8,078 bases of DNA from Deltaproteobacteria bacterium (GCA_016194835.1 JACQAU010000117.1:1-8078), one strand, 5' to 3'; numbered from the stretch's first letter, positions 1 through 5,637 are shown. Program-made: numbers and translations. The notes: generated by a model from the letters alone, not told the origin.

Positions 1-1314
1 GTCCAGATTATATCAGGGGTTAAAAAGAGACAACACAATGGGTTTAGAGTCTTTGAACTTAATCCAGATACAAGGGTGTTAAGTGCTGTTGGGTCTGTTC
101 TTAATTTTCAAAACATAAAAAACATGGTCATTATGGATCAAAAAGTATATTGGGTTTTATTAGATAATAATTCATTATATTTAACAAACACTATTCCTTT
201 GTTTTCTACAGAGACAGTTTTTGCTCAGATGCATTTTCATGCAATTTGCCAGTTTGATTCTACACATATTCTAGCAGTTAACCAAACAGGAGAATTTTCT
301 CTATTTGAAGCGCTTCCGGGTCGCAAAGGATTTATACAAACTCCACACAATGGTAGATTTTATCTAGATCAAACCACATATGGAAAAGTCGTTCAAACAC
401 AAATGATTTCTCAAGATACACTTGCTGTGCTAACTGATAAATTTTTTATCATATTTAAATTTACTGGGGGCTTTAATGGGACAATAAATACTGTGAACTC
501 AACAGAATTTTCAAGATATGGACTCCCTGGTGGTGGCGCTCTATCGGGTGCAGAGGAGTTTGTTGATAATGAAAACTTCGTGTGGGTGAGATTGCACACT
601 AACCCAACTTTGATTCCTGGTTCTGCTGCAGTCAATACAACAAAACTTGTACGGTTTAAATGGGAACCTGTTTCTAAGAGTTTTGGTAACATTTTTGCAG
701 TGGATCCTCCCCACGGATATAAACAAATGCTCTTAGTTGACAGTACAGGCAATCTTGGAGTACAGATAGATAACTCTTTTTCAGAGATTACCCCTCCTGA
801 CGTCTCTTCCAAAACAATCATAGCTAATTTATTTCCATCTACAACACATTTTATAATACGCCCACTTTTTCCTCCTTCAACTCCGGCTCCAGCACAAACC
901 GTACAAACACAAACAGCTCCAATCATCGCCTATGATCTCAGAGATCCAAAGCACCCACAAGATTTTGCGGTTTTATTAGGAGGTCCAGTTCCAGTAGGAA
1001 TAAAATCCCCTTCTAATAAATTAAGACTAGGAGAAACCTTTACGGTTGCCGAATTAGTAAAAGAAGTAAATGCACCATCGGCACTGCTTGGAGGGACTTT
1101 TAAATATTATTTCGGAGATTGTGCACTTGACGAATTACAAGCAGTAGGTTTGGATTGGGATGGGACAAACTTAAGCGCTATAACAGGCAAAGAGCAAAAA
1201 GACATCAGCCGTGAAAAAATCGCAAAGCTATTATCTGATGGCGTTCGTCGAAAGCGGCCCGTTCTATTTTCAACAACTACCGCTGACCCCGCTTGCTTTA
1301 AGTTATTGCAGTAG
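1..1314 (+). CDS. 3' part of a large protein of unknown function, beta-rich (propeller-like)
   Basis: The frame is open from base 1 to a TAG at 1312-1314, giving 437 visible residues. The 5' end lies outside the window, so the GTG at 76 is probably an internal valine and not the start. I do not recognise the family. About the first 290 visible residues alternate short hydrophobic strands with D/N-x-x-G-type turns, for example LAVNQTGEFSLFE and LLVDSTGNLGVQI. This resembles a beta-propeller or another all-beta repeat fold, which is inference. A Pro/Thr/Gln-rich linker (PPSTPAPAQTVQTQTAP) near visible residues 290-307 separates it from a C-terminal part of about 130 residues that is more mixed and ends in a basic stretch (SDGVRRKRPV). 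No catalytic motif or membrane segment is visible. The gene converges on rpsT with only 74 bases between stop codons. Cell location cannot be judged without the N-terminus. Coding status is well supported; function is unknown. Confidence 0.8.
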   Translation, partial: VQIISGVKKRQHNGFRVFELNPDTRVLSAVGSVLNFQNIKNMVIMDQKVYWVLLDNNSLYLTNTIPLFSTETVFAQMHFHAICQFDSTHILAVNQTGEFSLFEALPGRKGFIQTPHNGRFYLDQTTYGKVVQTQMISQDTLAVLTDKFFIIFKFTGGFNGTINTVNSTEFSRYGLPGGGALSGAEEFVDNENFVWVRLHTNPTLIPGSAAVNTTKLVRFKWEPVSKSFGNIFAVDPPHGYKQMLLVDSTGNLGVQIDNSFSEITPPDVSSKTIIANLFPSTTHFIIRPLFPPSTPAPAQTVQTQTAPIIAYDLRDPKHPQDFAVLLGGPVPVGIKSPSNKLRLGETFTVAELVKEVNAPSALLGGTFKYYFGDCALDELQAVGLDWDGTNLSAITGKEQKDISREKIAKLLSDGVRRKRPVLFSTTTADPACFKLLQ

Positions 1315-1333
1315 CGCGGATTTTTATTCAGAT

Positions 1334-1378
1334 GGGGCTGCTCAAACAGATGCGACAATGTTGGAAATTACCAGCCCC
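1334..1378. other. Inverted repeat between convergent genes, possible weak terminator
   Basis: GGGGCTG (1334-1340) pairs with CAGCCCC (1372-1378). Inside it, TCAAACA (1342-1348) pairs with TGTTGGA (1359-1365) with one mismatch. Together they can form a two-part stem-loop between the stop codons of the upstream gene and rpsT. Neither strand has a clear U-tract directly after the stem, so a classical Rho-independent terminator is not shown. Its position between two convergent stops suggests a 3'-end or barrier role, which is inference. Confidence 0.3.
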
Positions 1379-1388
1379 TCATACTCGA

Positions 1389-1688
1389 TTATTTACTCAC
1401 CAAAGCTTGTGGCGCTATTTTTTTAATGAGCCGTGTAAGGCGGGCGATTTTTCGAGAGGCTCTTTTTTTAGGGATAGCATGTCGACTCGCTGCTTTACTG
1501 AGAGTTTTAACGGCCAATAAATAAGCGCTATATATTTTTTGTGGGTCTAGTGCGTCTTGTGCTTTTGTTTTTACCAAGTCTACTATATTTCTTACAGTAG
1601 ATTTCGTATTACTCCTTATGATTTTATTTCTTGTATTTCTCTTAACATTTTGCCTAGCCCGCTTCAATGAACTGCGCGTATTTGCCAT
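1389..1688 (-). CDS. rpsT: 30S ribosomal protein S20
   Basis: This is a 99-residue, strongly basic protein of the S20 family, a primary binder of the 5' domain of 16S rRNA in the small subunit. It has the family's opening (MANTRSSLKRARQNVKRNTRNK), a helical middle with the K-x-L-S-K-A-A motif, and the conserved basic block HAIPKKRASRKIARLTR, which matches the usual KGVIHKNxAARxKSRL segment. It is somewhat longer than the common 85-90 residues because of a short C-terminal tail. The ATG at 1688 has a good GAGGAG ribosome-binding site six bases upstream. It follows hldD on the same strand, 39 bases after the hldD stop, so co-transcription is likely. The spacer contains an 18-base tandem repeat. 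Identification is firm. Confidence 0.95.
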   Translation of the reverse strand: MANTRSSLKRARQNVKRNTRNKIIRSNTKSTVRNIVDLVKTKAQDALDPQKIYSAYLLAVKTLSKAASRHAIPKKRASRKIARLTRLIKKIAPQALVSK

Positions 1689-1694
1689 GTTTCA

Positions 1695-1700
1695 CTCCTC
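1695..1700 (-). promoter_or_regulatory. Ribosome-binding site of rpsT
   Basis: Read on the minus strand this is GAGGAG, six bases before the ATG at 1688. It fixes the rpsT start. Confidence 0.8.
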
Positions 1701-1704
1701 ATTT

Positions 1705-1740
1705 GATTCTTAATACACTCGTGACTCTTAATACACTTGT
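1705..1740. repeat. 18-bp imperfect tandem repeat at the hldD stop codon
   Basis: GATTCTTAATACACTCGT (1705-1722) is followed directly by GACTCTTAATACACTTGT (1723-1740), matching at 16 of 18 positions. The second unit covers the last codons and TAA stop of hldD. The first unit is a non-coding copy lying in the rpsT 5' region. It looks like a slippage or tandem duplication that copied the hldD terminus into the hldD-rpsT spacer. Confidence 0.85.
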
Positions 1741-2702
1741 TTTGAAAGTTCTGCACTATAAATATCAACGCCTTTTTCTAATGAAGTAAAAGGCGTTGTA
1801 TAGCCTTCTTTTATAAGACGATCCATTTTAGCTTCTGTAAAATACTGATACCGTGGTCTTAAGACTTCAGGTGTATCAATATAGATAATTTTTACAGGCT
1901 TTTTCATAGCAGCAAAAGTTGCATTAGCTAAGTCCAAAAATGTTCTAGCTTTTCCTGTGCCCAAATTAAAAATTCCGCGCTGGATTGGTTTTTCTAAAGC
2001 AAAGTGTAAAACATGGGTAACATCTTCTATAAAGACAAAATCCCGTTTTTGATGGCCATCTGCGACACCTTCTTTGTGGCTTTTGAAAAGTTTTAAATAT
2101 CCAGATTCGGAAATTTGATCATAGGCATGAAGCACCACAGAGGCCATGGCACCTTTGTGGCGTTCACCAAAACCATATACATTAAAAAACTTAAATCCGG
2201 ACCATGTAGGTGGTGTAGACCCTCTCTGCTCTTGTTCTAAAGCCCATAGATCGAAGAGTTGTTTGGATTGACCGTATGGATTAAGAGGTTTGAGTTTTGG
2301 TATTATCTTCTCGTCATCATCGTAACCTAGTTCGCCGGCTCCGTAGGTAGCTGCACTACTGGCATAAACTAGTGGGATTTTATTGTCAGAAGCATAAGTC
2401 CATATTTTTTTTGAATATTCTAGGTTAACTTTAGTTAAAAAATTTTCATTCAGTTCCATTGTGTTTGTACATGCTCCAAGATGCACAATTGCTTGCAATG
2501 CTGGTTTATTGGTGTTTAACCACTTAAATAAGTCCTCGGGCTCGATAATTTTACCAAAATGGATGCCTTGGTGTTCTTTTCTGGAGTCTTCTTCTAGATC
2601 AACACATAGAGTTTCGATATTTCGCCTATTACAAGACTCCACAAAACGAGCGCCAATAAAGCCCAGAGCACCTGTTATAAGTATAGGATTTTGTGTTTTC
2701 AT
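1728..2702 (-). CDS. hldD: ADP-L-glycero-D-manno-heptose-6-epimerase
   Basis: HldD (RfaD/GmhD) converts ADP-D-glycero-beta-D-manno-heptose to the L-glycero form. This is the last step in making the activated heptose for the lipopolysaccharide inner core, in the cytoplasm. The protein is an extended short-chain dehydrogenase of 324 residues from the chosen ATG. Visible are the N-terminal dinucleotide-binding glycine motif ITGALGFIG (about 9-17), HLGACTNT (about 74-81), YASSAATYG (about 113-121), and the catalytic Tyr-x-x-x-Lys in NPYGQSK (Y143, K147). Family-specific blocks follow: FKFFNVYG, RHKGAMASV, KRDFVFIEDV, GIFNLGTGKARTF and RYQYFTEAKM. Length and motifs are complete. I chose the ATG at 2702 because it sits just before the Rossmann strand. 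A GTG at 2723 would add seven residues (MLFIKII), and neither start has a clear Shine-Dalgarno. It probably forms a unit with rpsT and diverges from the receiver gene across a 58-base spacer. Confidence 0.95.
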   Translation of the reverse strand: MKTQNPILITGALGFIGARFVESCNRRNIETLCVDLEEDSRKEHQGIHFGKIIEPEDLFKWLNTNKPALQAIVHLGACTNTMELNENFLTKVNLEYSKKIWTYASDNKIPLVYASSAATYGAGELGYDDDEKIIPKLKPLNPYGQSKQLFDLWALEQEQRGSTPPTWSGFKFFNVYGFGERHKGAMASVVLHAYDQISESGYLKLFKSHKEGVADGHQKRDFVFIEDVTHVLHFALEKPIQRGIFNLGTGKARTFLDLANATFAAMKKPVKIIYIDTPEVLRPRYQYFTEAKMDRLIKEGYTTPFTSLEKGVDIYSAELSKQVY

Positions 2703-2723
2703 AATAATTTTTATAAATAACAC

Positions 2724-2754
2724 TTGACTGCGATCGAGCCAATCTCTTTATATA
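2724..2754 (+). promoter_or_regulatory. Candidate sigma70-type promoter for the receiver-rpsP cluster
   Basis: TTGACT at 2724-2729 resembles a -35 box. TATATA at 2749-2754 is a possible -10 box with a 19-base spacer; other registers in the same T/A tract are equally arguable. The predicted transcription start would fall at or next to the ATG at 2761, giving a leaderless or near-leaderless message. It lies in the only divergent spacer before this cluster, so a promoter is expected here. The exact boxes are inference. Confidence 0.35.
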
Positions 2755-2760
2755 AAAGGT

Positions 2761-3147
2761 ATGAGGGGATCCATAAAAACTCTAATCGTTGAGGATGTTA
2801 TAGAAATGCAAGCTATGTTGGTTGAATTTATAAATAAAATCAACCACTTAGAGGTGGTAGGCAGTGCGAAAAACACATGGGAAGCACGTAGGCTAATTGC
2901 AAAAACACGTCCTGATCTTGTATTTTTAGACGAAGTACTGCCCGGTGAGTCAAGCCTAGATTTGCTAAACGAACTTTCAAGAGATGGGATTTTGGTTTTT
3001 TTGATTACTGGTTTAGAGCAGCCGTCCCCTCTGTTGCCAACAGGAGCTCTTTTAAGGCTTAAAAAACCAAGTTGGGATACGTTTGAACACGATCTGAGAG
3101 TCTATCAAGACAAGGTAAATGAATTTTTTATTATAAACAAAACTTGA
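2761..3147 (+). CDS. Stand-alone CheY-like response regulator receiver protein
   Basis: This is a 128-residue protein consisting of one receiver domain and no output domain. Expected phosphorelay residues are present: the acidic pair E11-D12 in TLIVED, the phospho-acceptor D57 in LVFLDEVLPG, the switch threonine T83 in FLITG, and the conserved lysine K102 followed by Pro in LKKP. It should therefore be phosphorylatable, acting by protein contact as CheY or Spo0F types do. Its kinase and target are not in the window. The ATG at 2761 is only one base from an upstream AAGG, too close for normal Shine-Dalgarno use, so a leaderless start is possible. The next codons, AGG GGA, also look like a ribosome-binding site but lead only to an ATA. 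It ends 34 bases before rpsP and is probably co-transcribed with it. The receiver call is firm; the pathway is unknown. Confidence 0.88.
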   Translation: MRGSIKTLIVEDVIEMQAMLVEFINKINHLEVVGSAKNTWEARRLIAKTRPDLVFLDEVLPGESSLDLLNELSRDGILVFLITGLEQPSPLLPTGALLRLKKPSWDTFEHDLRVYQDKVNEFFIINKT

Positions 3148-3155
3148 CGTTAATA

Positions 3156-3185
3156 CCATATCTTGTTAGTGAAAATTAGATATGG
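3156..3185 (+). promoter_or_regulatory. Hairpin enclosing the rpsP start codon
   Basis: CCATATCT (3156-3163) and AGATATGG (3178-3185) are a perfect 8-base inverted repeat with a 14-base loop. The right arm contains the rpsP ATG (3182-3184). Folded in mRNA, this would bury the start codon. No clear Shine-Dalgarno is present, only a weak AGTGA within the loop. Such an element could control S16 translation or couple it to the receiver gene; a function is inference. Confidence 0.45.
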
Positions 3186-3427
3186 CAGTATCTATTCGGT
3201 TGGCAAGGCAGGGCGCTAAACAGCATCCACAGTATTTAATTGTAGCAATAGACAGACAGAGAAAACGAGATGGTGTTTATTTAGAAAAATTGGGTTATTA
3301 TTTTCCTAAAGCTAAAACAGCTAAAGAAAAGGTAAAGGTTAACGTAGAAAACGTGCGTGCATGGCAAGCGAAGGGTGCTCAAGTTTCAGAAACTGTGAAA
3401 CAGCTACTAAAAGAAGTAACAAAGTAG
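3182..3427 (+). CDS. rpsP: 30S ribosomal protein S16
   Basis: This is an 81-residue S16 protein, which binds 16S rRNA in the small-subunit body and helps its assembly. It shows the family start (MAVSIRLARQGAKQHPQYLIV), the DRQRKRDGVYLEKLGYYFP segment corresponding to the usual D-S-R-x-x-R-D-G-x-x-I-E-x-L-G-x-Y-x-P, and the C-terminal W-x-x-K-G-A-Q-x-S-x-T-V-K pattern (WQAKGAQVSETVKQLL). Length is normal. The ATG at 3182 matches the family start exactly. It lies within a perfect inverted repeat and has no obvious Shine-Dalgarno. It heads the conserved rpsP-khpA-trmD order; khpA starts 54 bases downstream. Identification is firm. Confidence 0.95.
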   Translation: MAVSIRLARQGAKQHPQYLIVAIDRQRKRDGVYLEKLGYYFPKAKTAKEKVKVNVENVRAWQAKGAQVSETVKQLLKEVTK

Positions 3428-3468
3428 CGGTAGAAGTAGTCATGTAAGCACCAGAGAAGTAAGACGAG

Positions 3469-3473
3469 AGGAG
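3469..3473 (+). promoter_or_regulatory. Ribosome-binding site of khpA
   Basis: AGGAG lies within a purine-rich GAGAGGAG stretch, eight bases before the ATG at 3482. It fixes that start and contrasts with the lack of such a site before rpsP and trmD. Confidence 0.75.
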
Positions 3474-3481
3474 AATATATT

Positions 3482-3805
3482 ATGCCAAACTCAGCGCCAA
3501 ATTCAGCATTAGATGTGCGTCAGATACAAGCAAATCACCAGACAATCACTTTGGGCAGCAAAAATCCTAATGAGCTTTCTGTATTAATTGAGTATATGGC
3601 AAAAATGTTGGTTGATCTTCCAGACCAAGTGTCTGTTCATGAAATTATCGGAGAAAACACTACAGTAATTGAACTAAAAGTCGCAAAAGAGGATTTAGGT
3701 AAAATTATTGGCAAACAAGGTCGCACAGCAAGAGCAATAAGAACTATTTTGAATGGTGCTTCGACAAAACTTAGAAGAAGAACAGTTTTAGAAATTGTTG
3801 AATAA
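3482..3805 (+). CDS. khpA: KhpA-type single KH-domain RNA-binding protein
   Basis: This 107-residue protein is of the KhpA/YlqC family, small single-KH RNA-binding proteins often encoded between rpsP and rimM-trmD. The KH core is clear: a beta strand (TVIELKVAKED), then GKIIGKQGRTARAIRTIL, whose G-K-Q-G loop (residues 77-80) contacts RNA, then the closing strand RRRTVLEIVE. In Gram-positive bacteria KhpA pairs with KhpB (Jag) to bind RNAs; a similar role here is inference. Family members are commonly about 75-80 residues. This one carries about 28 extra N-terminal residues rich in Asn, Ser and Gln, supported by a good AGGAG site before the ATG. The stop lies seven bases before the chosen trmD start, so translational coupling is likely. 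Confidence 0.9.
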   Translation: MPNSAPNSALDVRQIQANHQTITLGSKNPNELSVLIEYMAKMLVDLPDQVSVHEIIGENTTVIELKVAKEDLGKIIGKQGRTARAIRTILNGASTKLRRRTVLEIVE

Positions 3806-3812
3806 AAATAAA

Positions 3813-4511
3813 TTGCAGATTTTTTTCTTAACTCTATTTCCCAAAGTATTTCATGCTTTTTTGAATTCCAGCCTTTTAGAGAAAGCTCAAAAGAAAAAGC
3901 TAGTTACGTTTAATATAATTCCTATTAGAGATTTTGCTAAAGATAAGCATAAAAGAGTAGATGACAGTCCATACGGTGGGGGAGAGGGGATGCTTTTAAA
4001 AGCTGATGTACTGTATGCGGCTTGGAAGCACGCGATTGCAGGCAAAAAGAGCAAGAGTACAAAAACAATTTTACTTTCACCACAGGGTCAACTCCTAACA
4101 CAGAGCGTGGCAAAAAAAATAACACGACACAAGAAACTTATCTTTGTATGTGGTCATTATGAAGGAGTCGACGAACGTTTTATAAAACTTTGTGTAGACG
4201 AAGAAATTTCAATTGGCAATTATGTTTTAATGGGAGGTGAGTTGCCGGCTCTTGTGCTGGCAGAGACTGTAGTTCGTTTGTTGCCGGGCGTAGTTGGCAA
4301 TGCAAAATCTTTAGACGAAGACAGCCTAGAGCATGGACTCCTGAAATATCCTCAATACACGCGTCCAAAAGAGTTCATGGGATTAGACTTTAAATCTTCT
4401 TCTACATGGTTTTTATACTTTTTAGAGTTAATGCATTCATTAAATTTTTTCATGTCTGCGCCTACTTCTTTTGCATACTTCTCTAGATTTGCATTGTCCA
4501 GTTTGTCTTGA
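3813..4511 (+). CDS. trmD: tRNA (guanine37-N1)-methyltransferase, C-terminus lost at a breakpoint
   Basis: TrmD methylates N1 of G37 next to the anticodon using S-adenosylmethionine, preventing frameshifts, and is generally essential. The SPOUT knot and catalytic parts are clear: MQIFFLTLFPKVF, RDFAKDKHKRVDDSPYGGGEGM, LSPQGQ, FVCGHYEGVDER, and SIGNYVLMGGELPA with RLLPGVVG. DEDSLEHGLL contains the aspartate matching E. coli D169 (D170 here). Similarity runs through YTRPKEFMGLDF, to about base 4391. The expected PEVLLSGNH-type segment and the C-terminal tRNA-binding helices are missing. The last 39 residues are antisense of the minus-strand DsbA-like gene, so the domain is broken and probably not functional as written. 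I chose the TTG at 3813 because it aligns with family starts; TTGs at 3795 and 3798 overlap khpA, and no in-frame ATG exists nearby. rimM is absent upstream and rplS downstream. Confidence 0.88.
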   Translation: MQIFFLTLFPKVFHAFLNSSLLEKAQKKKLVTFNIIPIRDFAKDKHKRVDDSPYGGGEGMLLKADVLYAAWKHAIAGKKSKSTKTILLSPQGQLLTQSVAKKITRHKKLIFVCGHYEGVDERFIKLCVDEEISIGNYVLMGGELPALVLAETVVRLLPGVVGNAKSLDEDSLEHGLLKYPQYTRPKEFMGLDFKSSSTWFLYFLELMHSLNFFMSAPTSFAYFSRFALSSLS

Positions 4512-5338
4512 TTTTTGAACATTTTGTCATGATATTTCCAAAACTTATCTGTGCTCTGTTCGTTAACACACATCGAAGCTTCTGAAGCTGGCTTTGCCAG
4601 TGTATGTCCTGGAATTGGGAAATGTTTAAATGCAAAACGCACTTTTTTTCCGTATTTCTTCTTTATGTCGCTAACCGTATCTACTACCCTGCTGCAATAA
4701 GGACATTGAAAATCAGAAAACTCAACAATGGTAACTGGAGCACTTGTACCACCAAAAGTGGGAGCATTGCCTACTTCGACTTGAACATTCATCCTTGGTT
4801 TTTTGAAAAACACTTCTATGGGTGTACTTTTTGTGAGCTTTGCCACGTATGCGTCAATTGATTCTTGCCTTTTTGTGGTTTTCATATACGAAAAAATTTT
4901 TTCTTTTATTTGCGCATTTATTTGATTTTCTGGAAGCCTCTTGTCTTTGACAAATTTTTGATATTCTTTTTCAGTGATCTTAATGTCACTGCCTACTACT
5001 TTTTTATTAATAAATTCTTCTGTACTTAAGCCAGCTTTTTTTGCTTCAGCTCCAATGAGTTTATCAACCAAGAGTTTATTGAGGCGGTCCATTTTTAATT
5101 CATACTCTTTTTTCTTAAGTTCAAAGAAATCAAGTTTGTCATCTGAAATAAGCGCTTCTTCGGAGATTTCTTCATTTCCTATTTTTGCCACAATTCCAGC
5201 TCTTGGAGGATCCTTAAAAATAAATTGTGGTTTTGCTTTCGCAGTTTGGTTTGAGCATGCAAATAAAATCACAAAAAGCACACTTGAAATTATAAAGACA
5301 GGTACTAAATTTGATAAAAGCTTATTTTTAAACGCCAT
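4352..5338 (-). CDS. Lipoprotein with SurA-like N-terminus and DsbA-family thioredoxin domain, C-terminus lost
   Basis: This 328-residue reading frame encodes an exported thiol-disulfide oxidoreductase of the DsbA/thioredoxin-4 type. Residues 1-28 form a lipoprotein signal: basic MAFKNK, a hydrophobic stretch, and a lipobox-like LFAC with C28. Residues about 49-165 begin with IVAKIGNEEISEEAL and are helical and charged, resembling the SurA/PpiC chaperone N-terminal region. The redox domain starts near 188 (APVTIVEFSDFQCPYC) with active site C212-P-Y-C215, then FAFKHFPIPGH and a helical insert. Family members continue after VEEDLK (residues 312-317) with a GVxGTPTFFxNG-type segment carrying the cis-proline loop. 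Here the last 11 residues are antisense of trmD instead, so the fold cannot be completed. The ATG at 5338 has a strong AGGAGG four bases upstream. It is the last gene of the kdsD run, 26 bases after its neighbour. Confidence 0.87.
   Translation of the reverse strand: MAFKNKLLSNLVPVFIISSVLFVILFACSNQTAKAKPQFIFKDPPRAGIVAKIGNEEISEEALISDDKLDFFELKKKEYELKMDRLNKLLVDKLIGAEAKKAGLSTEEFINKKVVGSDIKITEKEYQKFVKDKRLPENQINAQIKEKIFSYMKTTKRQESIDAYVAKLTKSTPIEVFFKKPRMNVQVEVGNAPTFGGTSAPVTIVEFSDFQCPYCSRVVDTVSDIKKKYGKKVRFAFKHFPIPGHTLAKPASEASMCVNEQSTDKFWKYHDKMFKNQDKLDNANLEKYAKEVGADMKKFNECINSKKYKNHVEEDLKSNPMNSFGRVY
4385..4396. other. Head-on breakpoint joining truncated trmD and a truncated DsbA-like gene
   Basis: TrmD-like sequence read on the plus strand ends at about 4391 after FMGLDF. 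DsbA-family sequence read on the minus strand ends at about 4388 after HVEEDLK. Beyond this point each frame reads only antisense of the other gene. The palindromic hexamer TTTAAA (4389-4394) lies exactly here and can be read as part of either gene, as expected of a short shared sequence at a joint. The missing 3' ends of both genes are not in the window. Whether this is a real deletion or rearrangement, or a chimeric join in assembly or amplification, cannot be decided from sequence alone. Confidence 0.75.
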
Positions 5339-5342
5339 TGTT

Positions 5343-5348
5343 CCTCCT
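5343..5348 (-). promoter_or_regulatory. Ribosome-binding site of the DsbA-like gene
   Basis: On the minus strand this reads AGGAGG, four bases before the ATG at 5338. It fixes the start ahead of the lipoprotein signal. Confidence 0.85.
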
Positions 5349-5364
5349 AGTTTAGATTTTCTAA

Positions 5365-5637
5365 TTATCGTAAGTCAGTTCTACAATGTATGCAACGAAA
5401 AATATTTTTTTTTGCCCTAATTCTGCCATAGGCTAATAAAAGTCCAAGCACTATCTGAATTGCAGTCCAAATCCATAACCACATATGCTTGTTCGAAAGC
5501 CTTGGGGCACAAACTAGAAAGGCAAAAAAACTAAGAACAAATAAAATTTGGATTAATAGTGGATAAGAGTGCTTTTCCCTTTGGATCATTGGTTTGTTGC
5601 AAGTTGGACATAGTGGGTTTGTGCTATAATGTGTCAT
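5365..5637 (-). CDS. Small membrane protein with split zinc-ribbon-like CxxC pairs, function unknown
   Basis: This 90-residue protein has a CPTC pair at C10-C13 near the N-terminus and a CIHC pair at C82-C85 near the C-terminus. Two hydrophobic segments lie between them (about 26-45 and 52-70, the latter Trp-rich). With two membrane passes both CxxC pairs fall on the same side of the membrane and could together bind one metal ion, probably zinc; this is inference. I do not recognise a named family. The ATG at 5637 lies 14 bases after the kdsD stop, and the stop is 26 bases before the DsbA-like start, so the three genes look like one transcript. No clear ribosome-binding site precedes it. A short GTG- or ATG-started gene this compact with matched cysteine pairs is unlikely to be chance, but its role in envelope or redox functions is unproven. 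Confidence 0.75.
   Translation of the reverse strand: MTHYSTNPLCPTCNKPMIQREKHSYPLLIQILFVLSFFAFLVCAPRLSNKHMWLWIWTAIQIVLGLLLAYGRIRAKKNIFRCIHCRTDLR

Noticed and set aside
411..926. 171-codon open frame on the minus strand inside the first gene
   Set aside because: It is antisense to a longer coherent plus-strand frame, has no recognisable domain or ribosome-binding site, and its composition looks like a reverse shadow.
1315..1388. Rho-independent terminator between the convergent genes
   Set aside because: An inverted repeat is present, but no U-tract follows it on either strand; kept only as a low-confidence inverted repeat.
2461..2727. Plus-strand open frame across the 5' end of hldD
   Set aside because: It lies within the well-supported HldD N-terminal coding region on the other strand and has no domain features.
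3144..3172. Promoter directly before rpsP based on TTGACG at 3144
   Set aside because: The TTGACG includes the receiver stop codon, and no acceptable -10 box lies 16-19 bases downstream (TAGTGA matches poorly).
4392..4511. C-terminal tail of TrmD (KSSSTWFLYFLELMHS...) as a novel domain extension
   Set aside because: It is exactly antisense of the conserved helical region of the DsbA-like protein, so it is readthrough past a breakpoint and not an evolved domain.
4974..5420. 148-codon plus-strand frame opposite the DsbA-like gene
   Set aside because: Its serine-rich low-complexity product is the antisense of Lys/Glu-rich helices in the minus-strand protein.
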